A DNA stretch of 57,477 bases from an uncultured Clostridium sp. Its GTDB lineage: Bacteria > Bacillota > Clostridia > TANB77 > CAG-508. The position numbers were made by a program, and so were the translations under genes. A model generated the notes under the pieces. It was not told where the DNA came from, ran no database searches, and saw only the letters and a program-made list of their open reading frames with translations. Numbering within the stretch: position 1 is the first letter of the stretch; every line of letters begins with the position of its first letter. Below are positions 43,754-52,598 of this stretch, piece after piece. The stretch spans positions 99,007-156,483 of the forward strand of contig CAKNPW010000001.1 in NCBI GenBank assembly GCA_930990555.1, written 5' to 3'.

Positions 43754-45211
43754 TTATTCTTTTACTTTTGCCTCTCGTGTCTCTTTTTTTATACTACAAA
43801 TTTTGTTTATTAATAGTGCACATATAACAGCTATAACTGTAGTAGTTGACATATTAAAGAATACATAACCAGAAAATACAGATATCGCAAATGCTAATCC
43901 TATTCCTAAAACATACATTATATATTCCACATCAATTTTCTTTATTTTTCTTATTCCAAAGTATATTCCATATACAAAAATTGCTAAAAATGGTCCAAAG
44001 TATAACAAAAATCCTAGTATTCCAAAATTAAATAAAAATGCTGGTATATCCATTTCTAACACTAATTCTCTATATTGATTCATATATCCGTTCCCAAATA
44101 TTATTAATAGTGGATTGGCCTGATTTTTTACAAGAACCGCATTATAAATTAATTGTTGCATACGTTGGTCATTATTACTTATTCCCCATTTATTTGCTAT
44201 ATCATATAATTCTAGTATAGACTTCTTTTGGGCTTCATTCATATAAGAATCTTCTATCTGTCCATTATCTATTTTTTCTTTAATTTCCATTAAACTTCCA
44301 GTGATATGTGCTTCTTGATTTGTAGATTCGTCAACTATGTCTGATTCAATTTCTTTTAAGTGCTTTCTTCTTTCTATAGTATTTGATCCTACAAGAGTCA
44401 CAATAATAATAACAACAAGCACTGCACCTATTCCACCTAGTATAACTTTTTTATTAATTTTTGTCTTTTTAATTATTTTCCCAACAATTTCCGCAAAAAC
44501 AAAAGCTACTAATGCAATTATAAATCCAAATAGTCCTACTCTTGTTCCTATTAGTAAACATAAGAATATTCCCATTATAATTATTTCGCCTATAATTATT
44601 TTTCTATAATTTTTATCATTATTACTTAATAATATGAATAACGATAAAGTTAAAACTGCACTAATGCTATTTCCAGATTCAAACCAGCCTTTTATTCCTG
44701 TTCCTTCTATATAAGTTGATGATGATGTATTTGTAATAATTGCTAGTATTATTGATGCAAGATATATTGATACAGAAGAAATTATTGCTTTTTGTAATTT
44801 TTCTTTTTTCTTATCTTTAAATATATAAGCATAAATAAATAAAATTATTATCATAAAAGTATAATTCATTATGTATTGCATTTCATGTACAACATTACTA
44901 TAACTAAATCCTGTATTTGCTGTATTAAAAAGTAATAAATGAGCTAATGCATATATTCCATAAATTAATGCAACAATAAACATTCTTATTTTATGCTTAC
45001 TTTTTATAAATAAATCTATAATTACTATTAGTGGAATTATAGGTCTTAGTATTGTTGATGGGGATATACTTGTATTAAATGTATTTCTAAAAATAAAACT
45101 TACAATATCCAATACTGGACATAATATTACAAATATTACCAATAAATTTTCTGTTAAACTCTTTGTATATATTTTCTTTTTTCCTTCCCTCCATGCTTTT
45201 ACAGTTTTCAT
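43754..45211 (-). CDS. O-antigen polymerase/ligase-like membrane protein
   Basis: The 485-aa protein has about 11 membrane helices with a long external loop near 285-370 (SDIVDESTNQEAHITGSL, then YMNQYRELVLEMDIPAFLF). The GTRVGLFGFIIALVAFV motif and the loop before the final helices are like the Wzy/WaaL family (O-antigen ligase-like). Such proteins polymerise or ligate lipid-linked glycans on the outer face. Here it coexists with an ABC exporter and no Wzx flippase is visible. It might therefore join exported chains to an acceptor or act with a flippase encoded elsewhere. AAAGGAG precedes the ATG. Confidence 0.78.
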   Translation of the reverse strand: MKTVKAWREGKKKIYTKSLTENLLVIFVILCPVLDIVSFIFRNTFNTSISPSTILRPIIPLIVIIDLFIKSKHKIRMFIVALIYGIYALAHLLLFNTANTGFSYSNVVHEMQYIMNYTFMIIILFIYAYIFKDKKKEKLQKAIISSVSIYLASIILAIITNTSSSTYIEGTGIKGWFESGNSISAVLTLSLFILLSNNDKNYRKIIIGEIIIMGIFLCLLIGTRVGLFGFIIALVAFVFAEIVGKIIKKTKINKKVILGGIGAVLVVIIIVTLVGSNTIERRKHLKEIESDIVDESTNQEAHITGSLMEIKEKIDNGQIEDSYMNEAQKKSILELYDIANKWGISNNDQRMQQLIYNAVLVKNQANPLLIIFGNGYMNQYRELVLEMDIPAFLFNFGILGFLLYFGPFLAIFVYGIYFGIRKIKKIDVEYIMYVLGIGLAFAISVFSGYVFFNMSTTTVIAVICALLINKICSIKKETREAKVKE

Positions 45212-45261
45212 GATTGCTCCTTTTGTTATTTTTTATTTTCAAATCTTAATTTATACTAGGT

Positions 45262-46248
45262 TTAAGCAAATTTTTTTTGAATTTTCTTTCTTATAAATCT
45301 TATTCTTCCTAATTTTTCATATATTTTTAAGGTTTTTTCATTAACGCTTCTCATATATTTATTCTTTAGCCCCTTTTCCTTTAAATAAGGATTTTCTTTC
45401 CATTTTGGAAATGTTGAATTTAATTTTTTCCATGCATAATTTACCGTTTTTTCTCTTTCTGATTTTTCTTCAATCATAATCATTCTAAGCATTGAACTAC
45501 ACAATAAATATCTTGTGTAGTTGTATTCTAATTCATTTTTATACCTTTCATATATATTTTTTTCCTTATAAAATTCTAATACATTATCTAATACTTCAAT
45601 TATTTCTGCTGTTTTACTTGTTTGTGTATTTGATATAGAATTTTCTCTTTGTACATAATGTATAAAAGGTTTCTTCACTATTGAAATACTATTTATAAAT
45701 GGTACTAACTTATAAAAGAACTCAACATCCTCATATCTTAATCCTACTGGGAACTTTATCCTCGTTTTTTCTAGCAATTCTCTTTTTATTAATTTATTCC
45801 AAGCTACTACTCTAGCATTTAATAACATATCCCTTCTGTCTTTATATGCTCTACCTTTACTTTCTATTGTTTCCTCTGGATATTCCCATAAATAATCGCA
45901 TTCTACAATATCTGCTTTATCCATTTTAGCTGTTACATACATTTCTTCATACATTTCTTCTTCTACATAATCATCTGAGTCTAAAAAAGCTATATATTCT
46001 CCAGTAGCATATGGGAAAGCATAATTTCTCGCGTCAGATAAACCACCGTTTTCTTTTTCTAAATATACTATTTTGTCTGGATATTTTTTCTTATATTCTT
46101 TAGCAATTTCTTCTGAACCATCTTTGCTTCCATCATTTACCAATATAATTTCTATATCTTCTAATGACTGTTCTACTAAAGATTTTATTGACCTTTCTAT
46201 AAATTCTTCTACGTTATAGAATGGTACTATAATGCTAACTTTTTTCAT
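45262..46248 (-). CDS. GT2 glycosyltransferase (EpsJ-like)
   Basis: The 328-aa protein has SIIVPFYNVEEFIERSIKS, ILVNDGSKDGSEEIA, ENGGLSDARNYAFPYATGEY and IAFLDSDDYVEEEMYEEM, typical of capsule and exopolysaccharide inverting transferases. GLRYEDVEFFYKLVPF carries the probable catalytic-base ED pair. The C-terminus is basic (RIRFIRKKIQKKFA). GAGGAG precedes the ATG, and the gene begins 24 bp after a related GT2. Confidence 0.9.
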   Translation of the reverse strand: MKKVSIIVPFYNVEEFIERSIKSLVEQSLEDIEIILVNDGSKDGSEEIAKEYKKKYPDKIVYLEKENGGLSDARNYAFPYATGEYIAFLDSDDYVEEEMYEEMYVTAKMDKADIVECDYLWEYPEETIESKGRAYKDRRDMLLNARVVAWNKLIKRELLEKTRIKFPVGLRYEDVEFFYKLVPFINSISIVKKPFIHYVQRENSISNTQTSKTAEIIEVLDNVLEFYKEKNIYERYKNELEYNYTRYLLCSSMLRMIMIEEKSEREKTVNYAWKKLNSTFPKWKENPYLKEKGLKNKYMRSVNEKTLKIYEKLGRIRFIRKKIQKKFA

Positions 46249-46272
46249 TTATATCTCCTCTATTCAATTTAA

Positions 46273-47220
46273 TTATTTCATTTGTAAATATAATTTTATG
46301 TTTGTACTTAACAGCAGCCTTTTTACTAATTGCTTTATATTTCTTACTTTTATATTTTTTGCCATTTTTCTTTTTTGTATTTCTTTGATAAATTTTGCTT
46401 GTTCTTCTAGCTTTAATTCTTTTGCTTTTAAAATTATCGCATTTGTATAATATATCTTTAAATTTTGTTTTGTTAGTTTACTTAAATAAAGTTTTTGAAT
46501 TAACTTTATTGCTTTATCATAATGTTTTAGAGCATCATATGCTTTTTTTATAGTTTTATTATAGTTTTCATTTCTTGTTATGCTATTATCACTTTGAATA
46601 TAATAATAACCATAAAAATTTATAGAGACCATTGTTTTTGCAAGTACAATTATAAATGGAATCAAACCGAAATCTTCATGTTCTGTTCCTACTGCAAACT
46701 TCAAGTTGTTTTTTTCGAATATTTCTTTTTTTATTAAATATACACATGGTGAATCTAGTAATACATCTGTATTATATAATTTATTAAATCCTTCTTCTCC
46801 TGTTGTTTTTTCAAAAGTAGCTCCTGGCACTATTTCTAATGTTTCGCCATCTTCATTTACCCTTTGCAATTTAAATTTTATTAATTCTATATCTTCATTT
46901 ATGTACTCTTCCAATGTTTTTAATAGAGCTTTATCAAGGTAGTCATCAGAATCTAGAAACATAACATATTCGCCATTTGCTTTTTCTATTCCATAATTTC
47001 TTGTATCTGCAACTCCAGTGTTTTCTTTACTATAGTATCTTATTAAATCTGGGTATTTATTTTTATATTCATTTATTATTTGCTCAGAATTATCTATACT
47101 TCCATCATTAATAATTACCAGTTCTAAATTTTCATACTCTTGTGCTATTACCGAATCAAAGCATCTTTTTAAATATTTTTCTGTATTATATACAGGAATT
47201 ATAATACTAACCTTCTTCAT
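46273..47220 (-). CDS. GT2 glycosyltransferase
   Basis: The 315-aa protein has SIIIPVYNTEKYLKRCFDSV, LVIINDGSIDNSEQII, VADTRNYGIEKANGEY and VMFLDSDDYLDK, and GTEHEDFGLIPFI as the ED motif. The C-terminus is basic. TTGGAGAG lies just before the ATG. A 173-bp leader separates it from the GT4 upstream and holds a pseudoknot-like structure, so it may be regulated after transcription. It is related to the product of 45262-46248. Confidence 0.9.
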   Translation of the reverse strand: MKKVSIIIPVYNTEKYLKRCFDSVIAQEYENLELVIINDGSIDNSEQIINEYKNKYPDLIRYYSKENTGVADTRNYGIEKANGEYVMFLDSDDYLDKALLKTLEEYINEDIELIKFKLQRVNEDGETLEIVPGATFEKTTGEEGFNKLYNTDVLLDSPCVYLIKKEIFEKNNLKFAVGTEHEDFGLIPFIIVLAKTMVSINFYGYYYIQSDNSITRNENYNKTIKKAYDALKHYDKAIKLIQKLYLSKLTKQNLKIYYTNAIILKAKELKLEEQAKFIKEIQKRKMAKNIKVRNIKQLVKRLLLSTNIKLYLQMK

Positions 47221-47295
47221 TTTCTCTCCAATCTAAATAGGAATCTAAGGATGTTCTGTTGACTTTTCAACTATAACCCACCTACACGAAATTAG

Positions 47296-47351
47296 CTGTG
47301 GTCGAAATTTTCAATTTCACAGCCACAGATATATGTGAAACCGAAAATTTC
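47296..47351 (-). ncRNA. Candidate structured leader RNA (H-type pseudoknot)
   Basis: In minus sense, GAAATTTTC (47351-47343) pairs with GAAAATTTC (47312-47304). Inside that stem, TTTCAC (47340-47335) pairs with GTGAAA (47320-47315), leaving a 14-nt loop. The loop's CTGTGG (47328-47323) is complementary to CCACAG (47301-47296) two bases past the stem, which would make a pseudoknot. The rest of the 173-bp gap 47221-47393 has a GTTGA/TCAAC mini-hairpin near the GT2 start and no reading frame. No known riboswitch is recognised. Confidence 0.5.
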
Positions 47352-47393
47352 TGATATAGCCTAAAATTTCATATTTATAAAGCTTTGCTTATC

Positions 47394-48479
47394 CTAAAAT
47401 TTATTTATAATCTCTTCTAATTGATTAAATATATTGTTATTATATTTTTTTGCATCAAACTTTTTGGTTATGTTATATCCATTTTCTATAAACTCCTTCA
47501 TTGCTTTATATATTTCAGTTTCATCTTTTTCTACCACTATACCACGTCCTTCTACTTGTTCGTAATCTGATACGTCTGTTGTAATAATTGGCTTATTTAG
47601 GATAAAAGATTCCAAATATACTACTGGATATCCCTCATAATCAGAAGATAAAACAACACAATCAGCTAATTTATAATATGGATATGGATTTTTCTTTCTT
47701 CCTAGGAATATTACTTCATTCTCTAACTTTTTATTTTTTACTTCTTCCTTATATAAATTTGTATCTGGTCCATCACCAATAAAAACTATTCTAAATTTTT
47801 TATTATCTTTTTTTAATTGTTCTGCTGAATAAATTATTCTAGTCAACTTTTTTTGTCTTTCATCATGTCTTCCGACATTCAAAAATGTAACTACATTATC
47901 TTTCTTTAAATCATTTACTTGCTCTTCAGCTTGATTTAATATTCGCTTATCATTTACTAAATTATTACATGTTAAAACTTTATCTTTTAATTTTGGATAA
48001 ACTGCTATAAAACTATCCTTACCTTCTTTTGACACAAATATAATTTTCTTAAATTTTTTTATCTTTCTTTTGTCAAAAAAGCTTTTCATTTGTTTCCTAT
48101 CGTTATTATACAAGCTTAAATAATCTGCATGTCCCCATATTGCATTATTTTTTGAACATATTCTTGCCATAAAACTTGCAGGCAAAGAATATGTTGCAAA
48201 ACTTGCTGCAAAATCAAATTTATTTTTATATCTTCGTATGAATTTATATCTTTTAATTAAATTATTAATTTTTCTTTTTAATACATTTTTATCTTTTGCT
48301 GGTGCATATTCTATTATCTTAATGTTTGGAGAAATTTTGTCTAAAAAAACTCCTTCTTTTTTTTCTAGAGCAATAGTTATTTCATATCCTTTTTCTAGTA
48401 AAAAATTGGTAAGAGTTACAAGAGAAGTTTCTATTCCACCTAAATCTAAATTATATGCTGCAAATAATAATTTTTTCAT
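47394..48479 (-). CDS. GT4 glycosyltransferase
   Basis: The 361-aa GT-B enzyme starts LLFAAYNLDLGGIETSLVTL. It has AIWGHADYLSLYNN, TFLNVGRHDERQKKLTRIIY, FIGDGPDTNLYKEEV and LSSDYEGYPVVYLESFILNK with E-x7-E. It is the first gene after a consensus promoter at 48520-48548, so it begins the main glycan-assembly transcript. It resembles the product of 42593-43735. Confidence 0.9.
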   Translation of the reverse strand: MKKLLFAAYNLDLGGIETSLVTLTNFLLEKGYEITIALEKKEGVFLDKISPNIKIIEYAPAKDKNVLKRKINNLIKRYKFIRRYKNKFDFAASFATYSLPASFMARICSKNNAIWGHADYLSLYNNDRKQMKSFFDKRKIKKFKKIIFVSKEGKDSFIAVYPKLKDKVLTCNNLVNDKRILNQAEEQVNDLKKDNVVTFLNVGRHDERQKKLTRIIYSAEQLKKDNKKFRIVFIGDGPDTNLYKEEVKNKKLENEVIFLGRKKNPYPYYKLADCVVLSSDYEGYPVVYLESFILNKPIITTDVSDYEQVEGRGIVVEKDETEIYKAMKEFIENGYNITKKFDAKKYNNNIFNQLEEIINKF

Positions 48480-48519
48480 ATTAATTACACCTTCATTTCT
48501 CCCTACTTTTTCTTATGCC

Positions 48520-48548
48520 ATTTTATATTAAAACTGTGTATGTGTCAA
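48520..48548 (-). promoter_or_regulatory. Promoter of the main glycan-assembly operon
   Basis: Consensus -35 TTGACA (48548-48543), 17-bp spacer, -10 TAAAAT (48525-48520), about 40 bp before the GT4 start and after a terminator. Confidence 0.85.
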
Positions 48549-48610
48549 CGAAATAATGAGTTTTTAAAGGTATTTATGGAGTTTCTTAAAACTGCATTAT
48601 ATATACAAAA

Positions 48611-48644
48611 AACAACCCAAGAAATTTTCGTTTCTTCGGTTGTT
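48611..48644 (-). terminator. Intrinsic terminator after the Alg13-like gene
   Basis: A 14-bp stem with one mismatch (AACAACCGAAGAAA / TTTCTTGGGTTGTT in minus sense) has a six-base loop and is followed by TTTTGT. Confidence 0.85.
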
Positions 48645-48679
48645 TCTTCACACTTAAATTATATTTACAACATTTTTTC

Positions 48680-49159
48680 TTAATTATTGTCTATAAAATC
48701 TTCAATTAGTTTTATCATATGATCTGTTTCGCTTTTAAAATGTTTGGGTTTAAATGATTTTGCTTTATTTAAAGCTTTTTCTAAATCATCTAATTCAGTT
48801 ACACCAATCAAAAAATCTTGTTTATCAAAAGAATCAACTATTTGTATCTGGTGATCATTTATATGTTCGCCAAAAGCACTTAAACGTGGTACTGCGATTA
48901 CTTTTTTTTCCATTTTTAATGCCATTACTATAGATCCTACTCCCCCATGTGTTATAACTAGGTTTGCTTTTTCTATTAATTCTTTTAATTTTTCTTCTGG
49001 CATTAGACTATAAATTTCCATGTCTTTTGACTCATATTTAGTTCTTCCCGCTTGTACTACCACTTTTTCTGTAATTACTTTTTTATTAATTAATTCTTGT
49101 ATTTTATCTAGCAAGCGATGAAAACTATTATCCTGTGTACCTAATAATACTAATATCAA
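48680..49159 (-). CDS. Alg13/PssE-like glycosyltransferase catalytic subunit
   Basis: The best start is a TTG at 49159, eight bases after GGGAGGG. It gives the family's normal N-terminus (MILVLLGTQDNSFHRLLDKI) and a 159-aa product. The TTGA overlap places the start on the stop of the Alg14-like gene. KANLVITHGGVGSIVMALKM and PRLSAFGEHINDHQ are the UDP-sugar-binding motifs of Alg13, PssE and EpsF. With the Alg14-like membrane subunit it forms a split GT28-type transferase, normally adding the second sugar to a lipid-linked primer. A longer ATG-started frame would run deep into the upstream gene. Confidence 0.88.
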   Translation of the reverse strand: MILVLLGTQDNSFHRLLDKIQELINKKVITEKVVVQAGRTKYESKDMEIYSLMPEEKLKELIEKANLVITHGGVGSIVMALKMEKKVIAVPRLSAFGEHINDHQIQIVDSFDKQDFLIGVTELDDLEKALNKAKSFKPKHFKSETDHMIKLIEDFIDNN

Positions 49160-49632
49160 TATATTGACCCTCCCAATTTTGCTTTTGGATATAATTTTAA
49201 CATTTCTTTCCATTGCACAATAAACAAGTCTGCAAATTTATAAATAAGTTTTCCTGTTGCTGTTTTTGAATTCCTATTTGCAAATGTTTCTATATATATA
49301 ATCTTACTACCAAATATTTTTCCCAGTATACACATTGGACCTGCATTATGTGTGCCTGTTGTTACTATATATTTAGGTCTAATTTTTATATAGTAAAATA
49401 CTGTTAATATACAATTCCATAAAAACTTAAATGGGTATACAAATGGATGTGACCTCGTTCCATATACCATATACGAAATCCTTTTTCCATATTGTTTTTT
49501 AAAACCTTCTGTAAATTTATCTTTTTCTGTTATTATATGATAATCATACTTTTCAAACATTGGTTTTAATTGCATTAATTCATTAAAATGCCCACCTGTA
49601 CTAGATATAAATAGTACTTTCTTTTTTTTCAT
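49156..49632 (-). CDS. Alg14/PssD-like membrane subunit
   Basis: The 158-aa protein starts KKKVLFISSTGGHFNELMQL and has TEKDKFTEGFK, GTRSHPFVYPFKFLWNCILT, PKYIVTTGTHNAGPMCILGK and IETFANRNSKTATGKLIYKF. These are standard in Alg14, PssD and EpsE proteins, which anchor the Alg13-like subunit at the membrane. GGAGG precedes the ATG. It is followed by its partner with a TTGA overlap and preceded by the acyl-CoA ligase at a 27-bp gap. Confidence 0.9.
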   Translation of the reverse strand: MKKKKVLFISSTGGHFNELMQLKPMFEKYDYHIITEKDKFTEGFKKQYGKRISYMVYGTRSHPFVYPFKFLWNCILTVFYYIKIRPKYIVTTGTHNAGPMCILGKIFGSKIIYIETFANRNSKTATGKLIYKFADLFIVQWKEMLKLYPKAKLGGSIY

Positions 49633-49659
49633 ATTGCCTCCACATTTATTTAGCTAGTT

Positions 49660-51534
49660 TTATTCTTCTGTTTTATTTTGTTCTTTGTCTTTTTGAAGTT
49701 CTACATATCTTTTTATTTTCATTGTTGTTGTTTTTGCAAATTCATCATGTTTTAATTCTAGATTTTTTATTGCTTTATATGATGTTAAACTCTTATTTAC
49801 ATCTTTTATTTTATTCCAAATTATTTTATGTATCTCTTCTTCGCTTAAATCTTTTCCATGTAATCTTTCTATTTCTTCCATGTTTGGTATAACTTTTGCA
49901 GATATTATTAATTCTTTTTCTCCCTCTACTTCTTTACCATATACCATACATTCTTGGATTTCTGGAACTTTAGATAATAATAATTCTATTTCTTCTGGAT
50001 AAATATTTTTTCCGTTTTGTGTTACTATAACATTTTTGCTTCTACCTGTAACATATACATAACCATCTTTATCTTGATAACCAATATCTCCAGAATTAAA
50101 CCAACCATCATGTACCACTTCTTTTGTTGCTTCTTCATCCTCATAATATCCAAGCATTAATGTTTGGCTCTTAATCCAGATTTCTCCTTCTCCATTTTCA
50201 TTTGGATTATGAATCTTTATTTGTGCACAGTTTACTGGAAGTCCAACTGAACCAACTCTTGGGTCACATTCTGGTGTAAGTGCTGCAATTGGAGCAGTTT
50301 CTGTTAAACCATATCCTTGTAAGAATTCGATTCCTATATCTTGAACCCATTTTCCTATCTTTTTATCTATTGGTGCTGCTGCAGAAACTATGATTCTCAT
50401 ATTTCCACCTAAATTGTCATATATCTCTTTAAATACTTTTCTTTTAATATCGATTCCAACATTTTTTAATGCATTTGTTAAGTGAATCATAGAATTTACT
50501 AACCCTGCTTTACCACTTTTCTCTATTGATTGATTTATTTTTTTGTATAAACTTTCAACTAATAATGGTACTGCAAGCATTGCTGTTGGTTTTGCTTCTT
50601 GCATGTCTGGTACTATATATCTTAGTCCTCCACAAATTGCAACTGATGATCCATTTGCAAATGGTAATAGTGCACCAATTGATGATTCATATGTATGATG
50701 TAATGGTAATACAGAGAAAAATCTATCTCTTTCATATAGTTTTACATATTTTGAAACTGCATTTACATTTTCTGCTAAATTTCTGTGGCATAACATAACA
50801 CCTTTAGCTTGTGATGTTGTTCCAGATGTGAATATTAAAAATTTGAATTCTTCTGGATCTATCTCTACATCCATATATTCTGTATTTCCTGCGTCTGTTA
50901 ATTTTTTACCTTCTGCTATTACATGCTCTATTCCGACATCTCTACCTTGTACACCCTCGTCACTATTCATTTCGATAAAATATTTTACCATTGGTAAATT
51001 ATCTTTTATTTTATCTATTGAATCTTTTTTCTTTTTAGAATAAATTACTGCACTAGCATGTGAACGTTTTATAACATTTTCTATTTCGTTGTTTGGTAAT
51101 TCTTTATCTACAGGAACTGCAATACCAACTCCACATAGAATTGAGAAATATGATACATACCAGTAATATGTATTTTCACCTATAATTATAATTCTTTCAT
51201 TTGTTAGATTTAAGTACTTCATAAGACCTGTACCTAAATTAATTACATCATTTCCAAATCTTTCATAAGTAAATTCTTCAAATTTAGCTTTATGATCATG
51301 ATTTGGTCTTTCTAAAATATATATATTATTTTTGTATTTTTCTATTGACCTTTTAAATATTTCTTTTACTGTTTTATAATGTGTTTCTGGATAGAACTTA
51401 TTTTTAGATTTTTTATCTTTTATTTGATCTATTTTGTCATAATTAACTTGCATTTCTTGTATGTTTTCCATATCTTCCATTTTCATCTTAGGAAATTTAA
51501 AATCTGGTAATTTAAAATCTCTTAAAATTCTCAT
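49660..51534 (-). CDS. AMP-forming long-chain acyl-CoA ligase (FadD15-like)
   Basis: The 624-aa ANL-superfamily enzyme has the P-loop FTSGTTSQAKGVMLCHRN (near 230-247), LPLHHTYES, the A5 motif LQGYGLTETAPIAALTPE, GWFNSGDIGYQDKDGYVYVTGRSKN and YPEEIE. A C-terminal TTTMKIKR carries the likely catalytic Lys. It activates a fatty acid to acyl-AMP and then acyl-CoA. It starts the transcript that also encodes the Alg14/13 pair, with its own promoter at 51560-51588. The N-terminal 35 residues (PDFKFPKMKMEDMENIQE) form a charged extension. The thioesterase nearby suggests fatty-acid supply or recycling. Confidence 0.9.
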   Translation of the reverse strand: MRILRDFKLPDFKFPKMKMEDMENIQEMQVNYDKIDQIKDKKSKNKFYPETHYKTVKEIFKRSIEKYKNNIYILERPNHDHKAKFEEFTYERFGNDVINLGTGLMKYLNLTNERIIIIGENTYYWYVSYFSILCGVGIAVPVDKELPNNEIENVIKRSHASAVIYSKKKKDSIDKIKDNLPMVKYFIEMNSDEGVQGRDVGIEHVIAEGKKLTDAGNTEYMDVEIDPEEFKFLIFTSGTTSQAKGVMLCHRNLAENVNAVSKYVKLYERDRFFSVLPLHHTYESSIGALLPFANGSSVAICGGLRYIVPDMQEAKPTAMLAVPLLVESLYKKINQSIEKSGKAGLVNSMIHLTNALKNVGIDIKRKVFKEIYDNLGGNMRIIVSAAAPIDKKIGKWVQDIGIEFLQGYGLTETAPIAALTPECDPRVGSVGLPVNCAQIKIHNPNENGEGEIWIKSQTLMLGYYEDEEATKEVVHDGWFNSGDIGYQDKDGYVYVTGRSKNVIVTQNGKNIYPEEIELLLSKVPEIQECMVYGKEVEGEKELIISAKVIPNMEEIERLHGKDLSEEEIHKIIWNKIKDVNKSLTSYKAIKNLELKHDEFAKTTTMKIKRYVELQKDKEQNKTEE

Positions 51535-51559
51535 AATACTATCACTCCTATACGTTTAT

Positions 51560-51588
51560 ATTATGGCACAATTATTTAGTTTTGTAAA
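51560..51588 (-). promoter_or_regulatory. Promoter of the acyl-CoA ligase operon
   Basis: -35 TTTACA (51588-51583), 17-bp spacer, -10 CATAAT (51565-51560). The rest of the gap to 51756 holds only the terminator of the next gene. Confidence 0.7.
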
Positions 51589-51684
51589 TGTTTATGGACC
51601 GGTTAGTATAATAATTTTCTATATTGTATAAATAATACCTATTACTTCGATAGACTTTTTCTGATTTTCTATTAAAAGAATTAG

Positions 51685-51718
51685 TCCCTCATAAATTCAA
51701 ACTAGAATTCATGAGGGA
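51685..51718 (-). terminator. Hairpin terminator after the orphan 218-aa gene
   Basis: A 14-bp near-perfect stem (TCCCTCATGAATTC / GAATTTATGAGGGA, minus sense) is followed by a modest T-tract (CTAATTCTTTTAA). Confidence 0.7.
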
Positions 51719-51756
51719 TATGCAAAAGTTATTACTTATTATTTAATTTTGATTTT

Positions 51757-52413
51757 TTACTTCTCTTTTGCCAATTGCGCGTCCAAAAATTCTTGTATTG
51801 GGAACCCATAATCAAAGTAGCGATAAAAGATAATATTCCAGTCATTTATATTGCTGTCTTCATCTTCGTACTCTATCCTTTCGCTTTCCTTCATCTGCTT
51901 AAATGCAGTAGAAGTTGGGTCTATTATAAATATTGGTTCGGGTAATGGTTTATCGCTTTTTGACCATATAAAATCTTCTGTATCCAACAGAAACATATTT
52001 TTATCTATTATATAGTCATCAATATAAAACATTATTAAATCATCCGGAAGCTTTTCTTTGTTTCCGAAAATAACCGGCCCAGCATTCAATATTCCCATAT
52101 TACGTGTAAAAAAACACGATTTCTTTAATTTTTCTAGTATCCCATTTGAAACTACTTCTTCTAAATGTTTCATTGTAAATGATAAACTTGGCAAATCACT
52201 TGTAGTTTGCCATGTTATAGAATTAATGTCCACGTACCACCATTGTTTATACAACGATGGATCTACATATAAATATATCGACTCTTCTGTTGTTCTTTCC
52301 TCTGGCAATATCTTGGTAATTATAGTTTTTCCGTCTACCTGCCGTATAAGAAAAACTCTTTTTAGCCAGTTAAAAAATTCTTTTCCAACTGTTTGTTCTG
52401 TTATTTCTTTCAT
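51757..52413 (-). CDS. Orphan hypothetical protein, 218 aa
   Basis: The protein is soluble, with no signal peptide or membrane helix. It is rich in aromatic residues (YKQWWYVDINSITWQ, FIWSKSDKPLPEPIF, DWNIIFYRYFDYGFPI). Its codons include more C and G than those of its neighbours (for example CCGGAAG, ACCGGCCC). GAGGAGG lies eight bases before the ATG. It has its own promoter with a perfect -35 and its own terminator, so it is a one-gene unit. I do not recognise a family; base composition hints at separate acquisition. Confidence 0.65.
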   Translation of the reverse strand: MKEITEQTVGKEFFNWLKRVFLIRQVDGKTIITKILPEERTTEESIYLYVDPSLYKQWWYVDINSITWQTTSDLPSLSFTMKHLEEVVSNGILEKLKKSCFFTRNMGILNAGPVIFGNKEKLPDDLIMFYIDDYIIDKNMFLLDTEDFIWSKSDKPLPEPIFIIDPTSTAFKQMKESERIEYEDEDSNINDWNIIFYRYFDYGFPIQEFLDAQLAKEK

Positions 52414-52464
52414 AATACTTCCTCCTCATAACTTTTGCTTTTCCTGATTTTGCTTACCATATTT

Positions 52465-52493
52465 AATATATTACCATAAACACATTATGTCAA
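52465..52493 (-). promoter_or_regulatory. Promoter of the orphan 218-aa gene
   Basis: Perfect -35 TTGACA (52493-52488), 17-bp spacer, -10 TATATT (52470-52465), reading away from the divergent thioesterase promoter 50 bp off. Confidence 0.8.
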
Positions 52494-52542
52494 TAGGTTT
52501 GCTTCGTCTTTACGCAAATAAATAAATCTTCTTATTATTTAT

Positions 52543-52571
52543 TTGTATTTTATCATATTTTGTGCTAAAAT
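52543..52571 (+). promoter_or_regulatory. Promoter of the acyl-ACP thioesterase
   Basis: -35 TTGTAT (52543-52548), 17-bp spacer ending TGC (extended -10) and -10 TAAAAT (52566-52571), 28 bp before the start codon. No operator palindrome was recognised. Confidence 0.75.
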
Positions 52572-52598
52572 TTTTAACTGTATAAAGGAGGCAATTTT

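Noticed and set aside
49156..49159. Possible TGA read-through joining the Alg14-like and Alg13-like frames
   Set aside because: The two proteins are in different frames and each has its own ribosome binding site; separate subunits are normal in this family, and TGA also ends other genes here.
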